Assembly: GCA_009746045.1 (NCBI GenBank)
Contig: RPFO01000050.1
Span: 976,881-1,040,880, forward strand
From: Mesostigma viride
Lineage: Eukaryota; Streptophyta; Mesostigmatophyceae; Mesostigmatales; Mesostigmataceae
Reading direction: 5' to 3'
DNA length: 64,000 nt
Made by a program: the position numbers and the translations under genes. Positions 20,901 to 26,306 of this stretch are shown here, one piece after another. The number at the start of each line of letters is the position of its first letter. Position 1 is the stretch's first letter. The notes under the pieces are model-generated. The model made no database searches and was not told where the DNA came from. It saw only the letters and a program-made list of their open reading frames with translations.

Positions 20901-23900
20901 ACCGCAATGCCATGCGACCACGTCACTAGCAACCAGCTAAGACTCGGCCCGTCAGGCCCGGCTACACCGGACCTGGCGGGTCGAGCTAGCACCTAGGAAC
21001 AGTCTGGCACTAACCGCACATCGGTCCACATGACACCTCAGTACCGTACACCCTGCCGTACTGTACTGAGGTGTCCCGCTCAGCCGCGGTAGGCAATACG
21101 CGGCGCGCAGGCCGGAAATCCGTGTGTCAGCCTAAGCATCTCATCTAACTCCAGGGGTGCGGGTGAGTCACATCTATATTTGAGGAGGGATTTGATGTAA
21201 TTCCGGTATTGCTTGTAATCCAAGAACGGCGACAGCTCTTTCACGTGACGAAAAATGTACCGGTGGTGGTACGGGAGAGGCCGAGACTGTGACATTTGAG
21301 CCGCAAACCAAAATTCTCGTCTCGCCTCCTCGCTCATTTCTGGATCGAACATGACCAGCACGGGGATGCCGCGTCCGTGAGCATACCCGATCTCCATCAA
21401 GGTTCCGTGACAGTCCGCCTCCTTGTTGATGGTCGCGATCACGACATCGCTGTTATCTATCTGCCGCTTGCACGTCATCAGGATATCCTTGTTTCTGTCT
21501 TTGCCGGTGTATGCATAATCGGTACAATTGGCGCCACACGTATTGGCCCCTTGACCGTGAGAGTTGTCGCCATGAAAGCATCCGTGATCGCATCCGACGA
21601 CGACCGGACCCATACGAATGAAGTCTGAACGGCGGCGGTAGGCTCGTCCCAGTACAGACTTGGTGCGGATCGTGTATTCCAATAAGTCCTGATCGACCTC
21701 CAGGTTTTTGAAGCGAGCTTGGCGAATCTTGTTTGCGAAATACACCTTTATCAGACACTCGTCGGCGAGCTCGTCAGCTGACATGACTTCATTCTTATGT
21801 CTCGCGTCCATACTCGCCCTCCAATCCTCTTTCGGTGCGTCCATCCTCGTTACTAACGGCACACAAAAACACCCGATCAAACGCACATCACGCGTCTGCT
21901 GCAGGGTCGGGTTCGTGCCAGTGACCGGCACTCTGAACGGGTTCGCGCAGGCCATCCCTGACATCTCCGTCATCCGGTCCACGAGGGTCGCGAGTGGGGG
22001 GAGGGAGTCCAACCAGGAGACATGGGAGCCGATGTACAAGACCTGGCGAATCAGCGTGGGCGATTCGGCGGTCGCGTGGGCCAAGGCGGCGGGCAAACTG
22101 CTCGCCGGCAAGTACCCGGCCGACCACCTCGTCCTCGACTTCGCCGAAATAAGACCCCCCGGGGAGCGTCTGCGAGGATACGGCTGGGTTGTGAGTGGCT
22201 GCTACTTGTATCGAACACTGTTTGCTTTGTTTTGATTGTCCGTCTCTCACTGGCCAGGACAAGGGAATCGGAAGTGGTGACAAATTGTCACCACTTCCGG
22301 GTTTGCCTCTTTAAGGCGTATCCATGTCTTTTTGGCACAAGTGCTTAAACAACCTCCTCATTGGTGTGACGCACTAACGGACGCCTACGAAGATTGTGCC
22401 ATAGCCCCAACACCACCGTTGATAGTTACGGCTGCAGCTACCTTGTTAGCCTTCTGGCTGAGCCTCATGACCTTTGCATTGCTCTTAACACACTCCCTGT
22501 CTGCGAAACTGTCATGGAGCCCTTTGGCCTTGAACACCGGCTCAAACAGTTCCCTGTCCCTCTTAGCAACGGTGAGCGGGTTTTCACCCGACCGTTGGAT
22601 CTCTTTAGCCTCGCAAACTTGGAGGAAAAACAGTGCAGCGCTCTGCTCTTCGCTGGTAAGGTCGCGTGCCGACGAAGACCTGGCAGCTCCATACATGGCC
22701 TTCAACTCGCTAGCACTCTTCCCAGTGACAGCCCTGTTGTTTGTGTCGTGCACATAAGGGTAGAGGAGACCGCAGTTTTTGTTTGTGTCCATGTAGCCTT
22801 TGATAGAATCGTTAAGCGCCTTGGCTGCCCAGGAGCTTCGTACACGCGGGTGCTCATCCAGGTTGGTGATGGTGCCGTCATTGGCATCCGCCCTCTTCAG
22901 AATGTCCTCAGCCAAAGAGCGGTCAGCATTAAGGTAGCGCTCGAGGAGGACCGACACCTGGTCCCTGAACTTGGCCGCAATCTTGCCGGGTAGCAGCATT
23001 ATGATCTTGGTCATCCCTTGGCGGTCAGTGACAGGGGTGTCTCGCTGGCCCTGGCCGGGAAATCGGAAGTGGTAACAACCAGTTACCACTTCGGGGTGGT
23101 CCTTCCCAATACGCGACCAGTAAACCTTGGGTGGTGAAATCCCGATAGCTGCCATTGCATCATACACAGAAATTCTGCCATCGTCCGTCACCCTGATCTT
23201 GCCTGCAAACCTGGCGTCCTCCTTCGCCCCGTCCGCGGGCGTCAGGTAGTGGACGAGCGCGGACATCCTTACCTTTTGACGGACAATTTCAGCTGTGGTG
23301 TGACGCACCACCGGACACGCGGGAAGACTGTACCAACTGTTTGCCTGACAGGAGTGGTGCCGCATGCACGTCCATTCCACATGCCCCGTCTGTCATTTAT
23401 CACCACACAGAGCTCGGGTGACGAGAACATCTCCAGGGCGTTCCTGGCCATCGCCAAGATCCTGTCCATGCGCGCCGACCAGCTGCTCACCAAGATGGAC
23501 ATCCTAGACATCGTGAACCACCTGGGCACGATGTTGAGCAGTCGCCGGTCCGCCGAGATCGCGCTCATGGACTACGGCGACCCCGAGTGGAAGGAGTTCG
23601 CAGCCGCCAAGAAGGAGTGGTGGGTGTCGCACGCACACCGCCAGCAGTCCAACAACAGCCTCATCTTCCGCAAGCGGCCTTCGAAGAAACAGCTGGAGGA
23701 GATCTTCGCCATCATGCTCGACTCCGGCGGATCCGAGCCGGGCCTCTTCAACCTCGGAGTCGCCACCAAGCGCGCGCCATGGTGTAAAGGGTGCAATCCC
23801 TGCTGGTACGAGAAAGCCTGCCCACCCTACGAACCGTCCCCTTGCTGCGTTTCGCTGGTTGCAAGCATCTCAGCTCGGGGTGTGAATCTAGATATGCCCA

Positions 23901-25599
23901 CACCTCCCCCCTCTCTCCGCCCTCCCCAAGCCCGATGCGTCCAGTGCTTTCTGGGGACGGCCCCACAAACTCCAACACCTGTTTGTATTTCAAGACGATA
24001 AGATAAAGTGTAAGCGCGCGCATGTGCCAGACCAAAATTCCTTTGTGTATTTTGTATCTGATGGGGAAAGTTAGTAAGAAACCGTTCCTTTATAGATGCC
24101 CATCCATGTTTACGTGCAAGAGCGCGTTCAGCACATATGCTAGATGGATCGAGCATTTCAGCAAAGAGCACTCGTGGATCATGTCCACAGATGCACAGAA
24201 TCGAATTTCTGAACAAAGTGCGCACGCTGTTCAGGGCACTAAACATGCGAGACCAACTGAGCTGGGCTTCAAAGACTCTATACAGATGATGGATGAGCTT
24301 ACTTCTCATATCATTCACGCCTCGAACTTTGACGAAATCAGAAAGATAGTATTGATGACCGAGCCATTTCTGGTATACATTTCTGGTATTTCGGGCTTAC
24401 ATGACGAGAGCGTACGGCTGTTCAACGACACCGGCGACAGCTGGACGCCCCCCCGCTTGTCTCCCGAGTGGGCTAGTTTTAACCTCTTCTGCAGAAACCT
24501 AGAAGATCAGGCGGCTTGGAAACGCGACCCCACTACCCAGATGGTGAATCTAGGCAAGGCATACGGCATTGATGTCAAAGTCACCACCATCAGTTAGCCC
24601 TTTGTCTTGTGTGTTGGCACATGCAGCGAGATCCTCCTCGGCAACAAGTCCTTCTGCAACCTCACCGAAGTCAACCTCACCGCGTTCCAGGAGGGCAACA
24701 AGGCCGGGCTGGAGCGCGCGCTCGTCCTGGCCAGTCGCATGAACTATCGCCAGACGTTGGTGGACTTGAGGGATGAGATACTGCAAGAGGCCTGGCACCT
24801 CAACAACGAGTTCCTACACCTGTGCGGCGTGGGCCTGACCGGAATCGTGGCCAGGCCCGACCTGCACCCCTACGACTTCCGCAGAATGAAGAACGTGGCA
24901 GTGTCCTCCGCCTACCAGATGGCCAGGGAGCTCGGAAAGCCCCTGCCAAAGAACGTCACGTGCATCAAGCCCAGCGGCACCCTGTCCAAGATCATGAGCA
25001 CCAGGCAGTGGGGGGAGGTGCCCGAGGGCGTCCACAAGCCCCTCGGGAGGTACATCTTCAACAACATCACCTACTCCAAGCACGACCCGCTGGTCGAGCG
25101 GTTCAAGAAGGCCAACTACAAGGTCGTCGACAAACCGTTTGAGTCCGACTCGGTGCTCGTCACCTTCCCCGTCGAGTTCTGCACGGTGCCCTTCACCAAG
25201 ATGACGGTCACTCGCAAGGACGGCTCGACGGAGGAGGTGGAAGTCAACACCGAGACGGCCATCGAACAGCTGGAGAGGTACAAGAGCCTCATGGAGAACT
25301 ACTGCGAACAGAACGTGTCCTGCACCGTGTCCTACGACCCCACAGAGATCCCCTCGATCCTGCACTGGCTGGAGAACAATTGGGACTCCTACGTGGGCGT
25401 CTCCTTCCTGCTGCGAGTGGACCCCACCAAGAACGCGGCGGACCTGGGATACAGCTACCTGCCCCAGGAAGTGGTGTCCGAGTCCGATTTCAAAAAGTAC
25501 ACCTCGCGCATTCTCCCCGTCGACTACGTCGGCATCGTCCACGCGGAGACGGACAACCTGGACGCCGACTGTCTCAGCGGCGCCTGCCCCGTGCGCTGA
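12314..25599 (+). CDS. Class II (B12-dependent) ribonucleoside-triphosphate reductase, four exons, split by a retrotransposon
   Basis: The spliced product is 675 residues, joining 12314-12680, 21156-21162, 21905-22190, 23411-23805 and 24627-25599. It closely follows the monomeric adenosylcobalamin-dependent reductase (Lactobacillus RTPR type), which makes dNTPs for DNA synthesis. Expected catalytic residues are present: disulphide pair C102 (FNCSF) and C362 (SFCNL), radical C351 with N349 and E353 (N-P-C-x-E), and the C-terminal reducing pair C667/C672 (CLSGAC). Three GT-AG introns interrupt it after GCG, after GYGWV and within the codon after NPC; all splice cleanly in frame. With the retrotransposon and one CCAGG copy removed, exon 1 reads LLLQGCG|VGF exactly as the family does. 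The coding frame has no other damage. Class II enzymes are uncommon in eukaryotic viruses; function needs cobalamin. The insertion should abolish expression in this copy. Confidence 0.92.
12681..13135 (-). repeat. 3' LTR
   Basis: 455 bp, starting AGTTGGATG and ending CATCTAACT on the plus strand. The copy at 20696-21150 looks identical, which indicates a recent insertion. It contains an inverted pair around CAGTACCGTAC...GTACTGTACTG. Confidence 0.93.
13136..14189 (-). other. Non-coding tract of the retrotransposon with tandem repeats
   Basis: No coding is seen between the RNase H stop and the 3' LTR. A unit of roughly 110 bp (CACCTGCACAAC..., CCAGCCACCCCTGCCCTGC) is repeated about two and a half times at 13535-13800. 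A purine-rich stretch (minus strand GAAAGGAAAAC) next to the LTR may be the polypurine tract. Confidence 0.6.
14190..15617 (-). CDS. Reverse transcriptase-RNase H of the LTR element
   Basis: The 475-residue frame aligns with Copia-type reverse transcriptases. TDIKRAFLKGSP corresponds to the 'D(V/I)K.AFLNG' motif; FVWHGDDQLIAG is the polymerase motif with both aspartates, though YVDD is changed to HGDD; LEGLQ/SAPR corresponds to 'GL.QSPR'. The C-terminal RNase H has SSNAAECRAVVSAV and ADALTKVP. The substitution of the usual tyrosine in the YVDD box is notable. It overlaps the integrase frame by 10 bp, so a frameshift or separate start is needed. Confidence 0.88.
   Translation of the reverse strand: MRLKFVCKHKPAADGSVIFHARPCVTEFKGTTDLTEAELYTPGIQQTSLKILLSVFVGHLNDGDDYICKATDIKRAFLKGSPEIAQQVWHGQVYVVSTPRVWAKHIPQQYLKANIGVEGLQSAPRIFRMSAQAVFEKLGARYDDIDPCFFVVPHPHGILTFVWHGDDQLIAGPRRAVDDFIQQVSQHFEIGKQVELGTTAIKFCGTMLQLQQHQNQWVCALYSPNDYMHSCLEVLQTKIKPGACPTIRGKLGWLCSTCAPHLAVVSRVDDDVLMQVGHKAITKTLQEGPPLILHSLDLHKTIHIQAMMDSSMESRQITKLQARESGLYFVQNDDAPLSLISWYSRLHRRKAVSSNAAECRAVVSAVLHARYLNHVLVWLQMQAGSNAGVVAHLLTDSQSVLSFLANPYAVHTDLDWVVLKQESTYWESTRHVEDKHNAADALTKVPQQAAEQYQLLYHLMNPYGKQATLPHRGDA
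15608..17629 (-). CDS. Integrase with downstream protease-like segment
   Basis: The N-terminal part has a zinc HHCC-like region (LHFLYGHE...CQHCQ), then a DDE core beginning VGDVFHIKGQSYLALKD, with HERQGIIERAIRSIKTLV carrying the glutamate, and a C-terminal chromatin/DNA-binding region (FREGDQVLFYKE, TWHGPATILKF). About 150 residues later comes VAVDTQAQVSII, which resembles the aspartic protease DTGA motif but with Gln in place of Gly, followed by a hydrophobic LLGDPFLCYPG stretch. If that is the protease, the order is integrase before protease, the reverse of standard Copia. The segment may instead be an inactive protease or a linker. Confidence 0.8.
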   Translation of the reverse strand: MSLNQPSHLWFPRCAECPPEDAQISFQELALQLHFLYGHEVSAEVVAAAIGGAALRRACQVVRSHCQHCQFNAPKPPKWHVATPPKSKGRVVGDVFHIKGQSYLALKDAWSRYTTIEPLPGMDKTQLLRALLIAQARYYPVEALLLDQQFTCLANEPGCEAIDLAGLEDHERQGIIERAIRSIKTLVAKEDGNLLADSGSYADRALWSTRLCQVLNRRPLMKTPQGVVITPDGLHAGIYPPEVLALYNAQRAQTASRLAVKDAKHPRPTFREGDQVLFYKESGLGKVGTWHGPATILKFNTTGRTVLVKHNDTGKIHRCSPHRMKLYFPTVSDVAEEEELLADSPVQLPGIPALPSEWLFGTPTGECESHTHCDTQVTLDDCRQSLQDWPPAAEGHIGKTGDQQPITSTSVNIAQPLAAPSKRSLADAVRILQAAHRAKAQTAAGSAKVGKVGQNDNSPFMVAVDTQAQVSIISALAVPHLPLEPSPWHHVADFSGQSSLKVLGQVMLTILGIPTPFQVLEGYKGNALLGDPFLCYPGVLISSDRLSIQDMGGVDLNHFKISLEKLLNTNIASVKFATPKYAPGQEPCVADLVHNQKLHPNSFGLGKHDVAKMSPLSYEQIEQDCRTHIGFLKWVEAFNKAREEWVVPDPLSPSHTPLSHLLTKSLQGASTCA
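17511..18320 (-). CDS. Nucleocapsid-like region with poly-Asn and zinc knuckle
   Basis: The 269-residue frame has an acidic/Arg stretch, a (GK)n tract, about 35 Asn residues encoded by a GTT/TTG-type microsatellite (17935-18010 on the plus strand), then a Cys/His region CTRCGMKYHLRPTC...CHKCHGPPHGDPKDC. This resembles nucleocapsid zinc knuckles that bind genomic RNA. It overlaps both the gag frame upstream and the integrase frame downstream. Confidence 0.65.
18281..19378 (-). CDS. Gag, C-terminal segment
   Basis: The 365-residue frame has a Pro/Thr-rich centre and a helical second half (NHALLSLQLAREELNVKNWF, WEAFMKELTDLLSTP, KARPDVQQLDHKFLLRSSL) typical of retrotransposon capsid domains. It overlaps the upstream gag frame at 19117-19378 in a different frame, with matching content at the shift point (PYRQPQ against IQTATAS), so one base is missing or frameshifting occurs. 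Confidence 0.6.
   Translation of the reverse strand: MWRAIQTATASFRGLADRSQQMHVAEAGSLVCAIITHILGLPNLQAGTRRVCDDLLPALQALLSGRRVQGSRVRLVRLLELLHNAILRGAGRWLTLPTWLHHDLTNPTDDEVSLSPTFHDWEEARSRRREVTHTHTPTQPTPMLSNPPTQPMFAHPAQLTQVALPSQQVSPVNAAAATPSSPSPPASPSRLPTYNENRPVDRINVRGLPEGYTREQGNHALLSLQLAREELNVKNWFGSLMQGDFYHQSSSQIQNLILVFQRRYPKWQDTQARAVWEAFMKELTDLLSTPSSVDIYGAFRWVEEYRVTSVDYVAETKKYELAIKARPDVQQLDHKFLLRSSLRNSNLTKTPTLCLPQEWQSTGRT
19117..20651 (-). CDS. Gag, N-terminal segment (frame-shifted)
   Basis: A start at 20651 (MASNNGNNNKGKAPARR) opens the coding region 45 bp inside the 5' LTR boundary. A frame change near 20450-20500 leads to the longer frame containing MATMDIDRYGEHVPPPVMFG, DDIPAFIAVNGRILLDRFQ and LPLVQVAVWLYCFANRP. 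The remainder is Pro/Ala/Gly-rich with a VAGTPAAT repeat. Only the middle portion looks like a folded Gag domain. Confidence 0.5.
20680..20695 (-). promoter_or_regulatory. Primer binding site of the LTR element
   Basis: Directly inside the 5' LTR, the minus strand reads TGGACTGAAAAGTTC. It starts with TGG, complementary to the CCA end of a tRNA, as expected for a reverse-transcription primer site. The primer tRNA was not identified. Confidence 0.6.
20696..21150 (-). repeat. 5' LTR
   Basis: 455 bp, matching 12681-13135 as far as I can see. The CCAGG duplication follows at 21151-21155. The minus-strand nested gene at 21844 now reads into this LTR and ends at 21080. Confidence 0.93.
21080..21844 (-). 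CDS. Nucleoside 2-deoxyribosyltransferase-like protein, antisense within intron 1
   Basis: The product begins at ATG 21844 (MDAPKEDWRASMDARHK). It contains GPVVVGCDHGCFHGDN, then a Cys-rich turn, then QIDNSDVVIATINKE and GTLMEIGYAHGRGIPVLVMF. The last two are the nucleoside deoxyribosyltransferase/TIR-like Rossmann signature in which the glutamate of 'MEIGYA' is the catalytic residue. Related enzymes exchange bases on deoxynucleosides or hydrolyse nucleotides. A nucleotide-salvage role beside a reductase is tempting but unproven. Before the retrotransposon landed, the frame ended at a TAG in reductase exon 1 (complement of 12671-12673), after ...SPAPLE. The LTR now replaces this with about 22 extra residues. 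Longer upstream frame across exon 2 is antisense read-through and is left out. Confidence 0.75.
   Translation of the reverse strand: MDAPKEDWRASMDARHKNEVMSADELADECLIKVYFANKIRQARFKNLEVDQDLLEYTIRTKSVLGRAYRRRSDFIRMGPVVVGCDHGCFHGDNSHGQGANTCGANCTDYAYTGKDRNKDILMTCKRQIDNSDVVIATINKEADCHGTLMEIGYAHGRGIPVLVMFDPEMSEEARREFWFAAQMSQSRPLPYHHRYIFRHVKELSPFLDYKQYRNYIKSLLKYRCDSPAPLELDEMLRLTHGFPACAPRIAYRG
21163..21904 (+). other. Reductase intron 1 (GT-AG, 742 nt)
   Basis: The donor is GG|GTGAGT at 21163; the acceptor is CTGCAG| ending 21904. Joining the flanks gives TGC GGG GTC GGG TTC (CGVGF), precisely the conserved family motif. The intron is nearly filled by an antisense gene. Confidence 0.9.
21905..22190 (+). 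CDS. Reductase exon 2
   Basis: This exon encodes residues 126-220: VGFVPVTGTLNGF, VIRSTRVASGGRESN, TWRISVGDSAVAWAKA and GERLRGYGWV. These are strongly conserved in class II reductases of the RTPR type. The antisense strand stays open here by chance. Confidence 0.9.
22257..22330 (-). pseudogene. Decayed partial copy of the KilA-N/BRO-like gene
   Basis: On the minus strand this reads NPEVVT.CHHFRFPCPGQ, matching HPEVVTGCYHFRFPGQGQ in the intact gene. Both segments contain an inverted repeat: GGAAGTGGTGACAA-A-TTGTCACCACTTCC at 22271-22299, and GAAGTGGTAAC...GTTACCACTTC near 23065-23091. Confidence 0.65.
22385..23266 (-). CDS. KilA-N/BRO-N-like DNA-binding protein, antisense within intron 2
   Basis: The 293-residue product starts at ATG 23266 (MSALVHYLTPADG), whereas upstream codons run into exon 3. 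Residues ~25-125 (VTDDGRISVYDAMAAIGIS, YWSRIGKDHPEVV, TDRQGMTKIIMLLPGKIAAKF, VLLERYLNAD) have the layout of the BRO-N/ANT/KilA-N family of viral DNA-binding domains. The C-terminal half (residues 150-290) is not recognised; it contains ELKAMYGAARSSS and a basic end. Such genes are abundant and mobile in large DNA viruses. It lies wholly within the reductase intron on the opposite strand, flanked by a 13-bp direct repeat. Confidence 0.75.
   Translation of the reverse strand: MSALVHYLTPADGAKEDARFAGKIRVTDDGRISVYDAMAAIGISPPKVYWSRIGKDHPEVVTGCYHFRFPGQGQRDTPVTDRQGMTKIIMLLPGKIAAKFRDQVSVLLERYLNADRSLAEDILKRADANDGTITNLDEHPRVRSSWAAKALNDSIKGYMDTNKNCGLLYPYVHDTNNRAVTGKSASELKAMYGAARSSSARDLTSEEQSAALFFLQVCEAKEIQRSGENPLTVAKRDRELFEPVFKAKGLHDSFADRECVKSNAKVMRLSQKANKVAAAVTINGGVGAMAQSS
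23411..23805 (+). CDS. Reductase exon 3
   Basis: This exon encodes residues 221-351 plus two bases of codon 352: ISRAFLAIAKILSMRADQ, LSSRRSAEIALMDYGD, HRQQSNNSLIF, GGSEPGLFN and KGCNPC, in which the last Cys (351) is the radical-bearing residue. The frame continues past 23805 to a stop near 24001 but the continuation is unlike the family and is taken as intron. Confidence 0.9.
23806..24626 (+). other. Reductase intron 3 (GT-AG, 821 nt)
   Basis: The donor TG|GTACGAG at 23806 and acceptor CACATGCAG| at 24626 (preceded by a T-rich tract) split codon 352, directly after the catalytic Asn-Pro-Cys and before the catalytic Glu. Spliced sequence reads NPC-C-EILLGNK. A sense-strand ORF fills 24022-24597. 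Confidence 0.85.
24022..24597 (+). CDS. Zinc-finger-like protein within intron 3
   Basis: The 191-residue frame runs from ATG 24022 (a second ATG at 24061 precedes GKVSKK). Residues ~26-50 have a C-x5-C-x11-H-x4-H arrangement (CPSMFTC ... HFSKEH) compatible with a C2H2 zinc finger. The rest is helical and acidic, for example IQMMDELTSHIIHASN, and not recognised. It is AT-richer than the neighbouring exons. It is in the same direction as the reductase, ends 29 bases before the acceptor, and could only be translated from its own transcript or an unspliced one. Confidence 0.55.
   Translation: MCQTKIPLCILYLMGKVSKKPFLYRCPSMFTCKSAFSTYARWIEHFSKEHSWIMSTDAQNRISEQSAHAVQGTKHARPTELGFKDSIQMMDELTSHIIHASNFDEIRKIVLMTEPFLVYISGISGLHDESVRLFNDTGDSWTPPRLSPEWASFNLFCRNLEDQAAWKRDPTTQMVNLGKAYGIDVKVTTIS
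24627..25599 (+). CDS. Reductase exon 4
   Basis: This exon encodes residues 352-675, from the catalytic Glu (EILLGNKSFCNL) through LRDEILQEAWHLNNEF, LCGVGLTGIV, CIKPSGTLSKI (substrate phosphate loop) and VEFCTVPF to the C-terminal CLSGACPVR. The TGA is at 25597-25599. Confidence 0.93.
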
Positions 25600-25619
25600 T
25601 CATGCGGGGGCGATGTCCG

Positions 25620-26254
25620 CTAGGCCGGCGAGCGGGGTCGCCGGGAGTGACGGGACAGGCGGGGGGTCGGAAGCATAGATGCTGAGAACGAAGGCTTGGG
25701 GATTCGTAGGCTCACCCCCCCCTGCTTGCTGCGTACCAAATAATACACGAGCGCGCCGACGACGGCGAGGAACATGAGGGTTATAATCAGCCCCGCGCGC
25801 CCCTCGCCCTCTTGTTGTTGTTGCTGTTGTTGTAGTTGTTGTGGGTCGCTGGACCCCGGACCGGGAATGGCACTGCTCGGAGAAGGAGGGCTCTTCTTCC
25901 CGCCGAACAAGGCCCCGAGGCCTTCGAACACGCCGAAGCCCACCGCGGCCCCTGCCGCGCTCTTGAACATGCTGGAAAGGAACGATTCCTCTTTTGGATC
26001 AGACGTGTTGGCGGGCTTTTGTGCCGACGCGGAAGAGGCACTCTTGGCCGGCGTGGTAGCGGGCTTAGGCGTTTGTGCCGATGCGGGAGCCCCCCCTTGG
26101 CTGGCGTGGCGGCGGGCTTAGGTGCCGACGCGGGTTTTGGACCGCCCAGTCTCGGCGCGCCACCGGGCCTTAGCATCCTGCTACCCATGGAGACAGACCT
26201 CATCCTCGCCATCATGGGTATCATCCTCGCCATCGCGCCGGCCAGAAAAGACAT
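25620..26254 (-). CDS. Membrane protein of a tandem pair, frameshifted
   Basis: From ATG 26254 (MSFLAGAMARMIPMM) the frame meets a run of seven G's (minus strand; plus 26091-26097). One added G restores continuity to a 211-residue product. It has a Pro/Ala/Lys-rich N-terminal half, then SAAGAAVGFGVFEGLGALFGG, a (Q)n linker, one membrane span (LIITLMFLAVVGALVYYLV) and a basic tail. The next gene (26307-26786) shares the second half almost residue for residue, so the two are recent tandem paralogues. Function is unknown; a virion membrane or scaffold role is possible. Confidence 0.65.
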
Positions 26255-26306
26255 GATCGGTATACACTGTACGAAAGAAAATAGACTTAGCGCTCGTTCC
26301 GTGCGA

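Larger units (their letters stand above)
12681..21150 (-). mobile_element. LTR retrotransposon (Copia-like), 8470 bp
   Basis: The element lies in minus orientation with two 455-bp LTRs that I could not distinguish by eye, flanked by the 5-bp duplication CCAGG (12676-12680 and 21151-21155). Reading leftwards the order is 5' LTR, primer site, gag, Asn-repeat/zinc-knuckle region, integrase, protease-like segment, reverse transcriptase and RNase H, a 1-kb non-coding tract and 3' LTR. LTR ends are AGTTAGATG...CATCCAACT, not TG...CA. Frames are offset between gag segments, so it may be slightly decayed, use frameshifting, or carry sequence errors. It interrupts the viral reductase, which implies that the viral DNA was in a nucleus with active retroelements. 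Confidence 0.93.
22191..23410 (+). other. Reductase intron 2 (GT-AG, 1220 nt)
   Basis: The donor GTT|GTGAGT at 22191 and acceptor CACACAG|AGC ending at 23410 join GYGWV to SSGDEN in frame, as in the family. The intron holds an antisense KilA-N/BRO-like gene (22385-23266), a decayed partial copy of it (22257-22330), and a 13-bp direct repeat TGGTGTGACGCAC at 22362-22374 and 23296-23308 flanking the gene. Confidence 0.9.

Noticed and set aside
21163-24626. Group I or II self-splicing introns
   Set aside because: All three have GTGAGT or GTACGAG donors and pyrimidine-preceded CAG acceptors; I see no group I core or group II domain V by eye, although a covariance search was not possible.
23801-24630. 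Intein at the Asn-Pro-Cys site of the reductase
   Set aside because: The frame hits a stop near 24001, there is no intein block at the start and no His-Asn before the downstream extein; GT-AG ends splice in frame.
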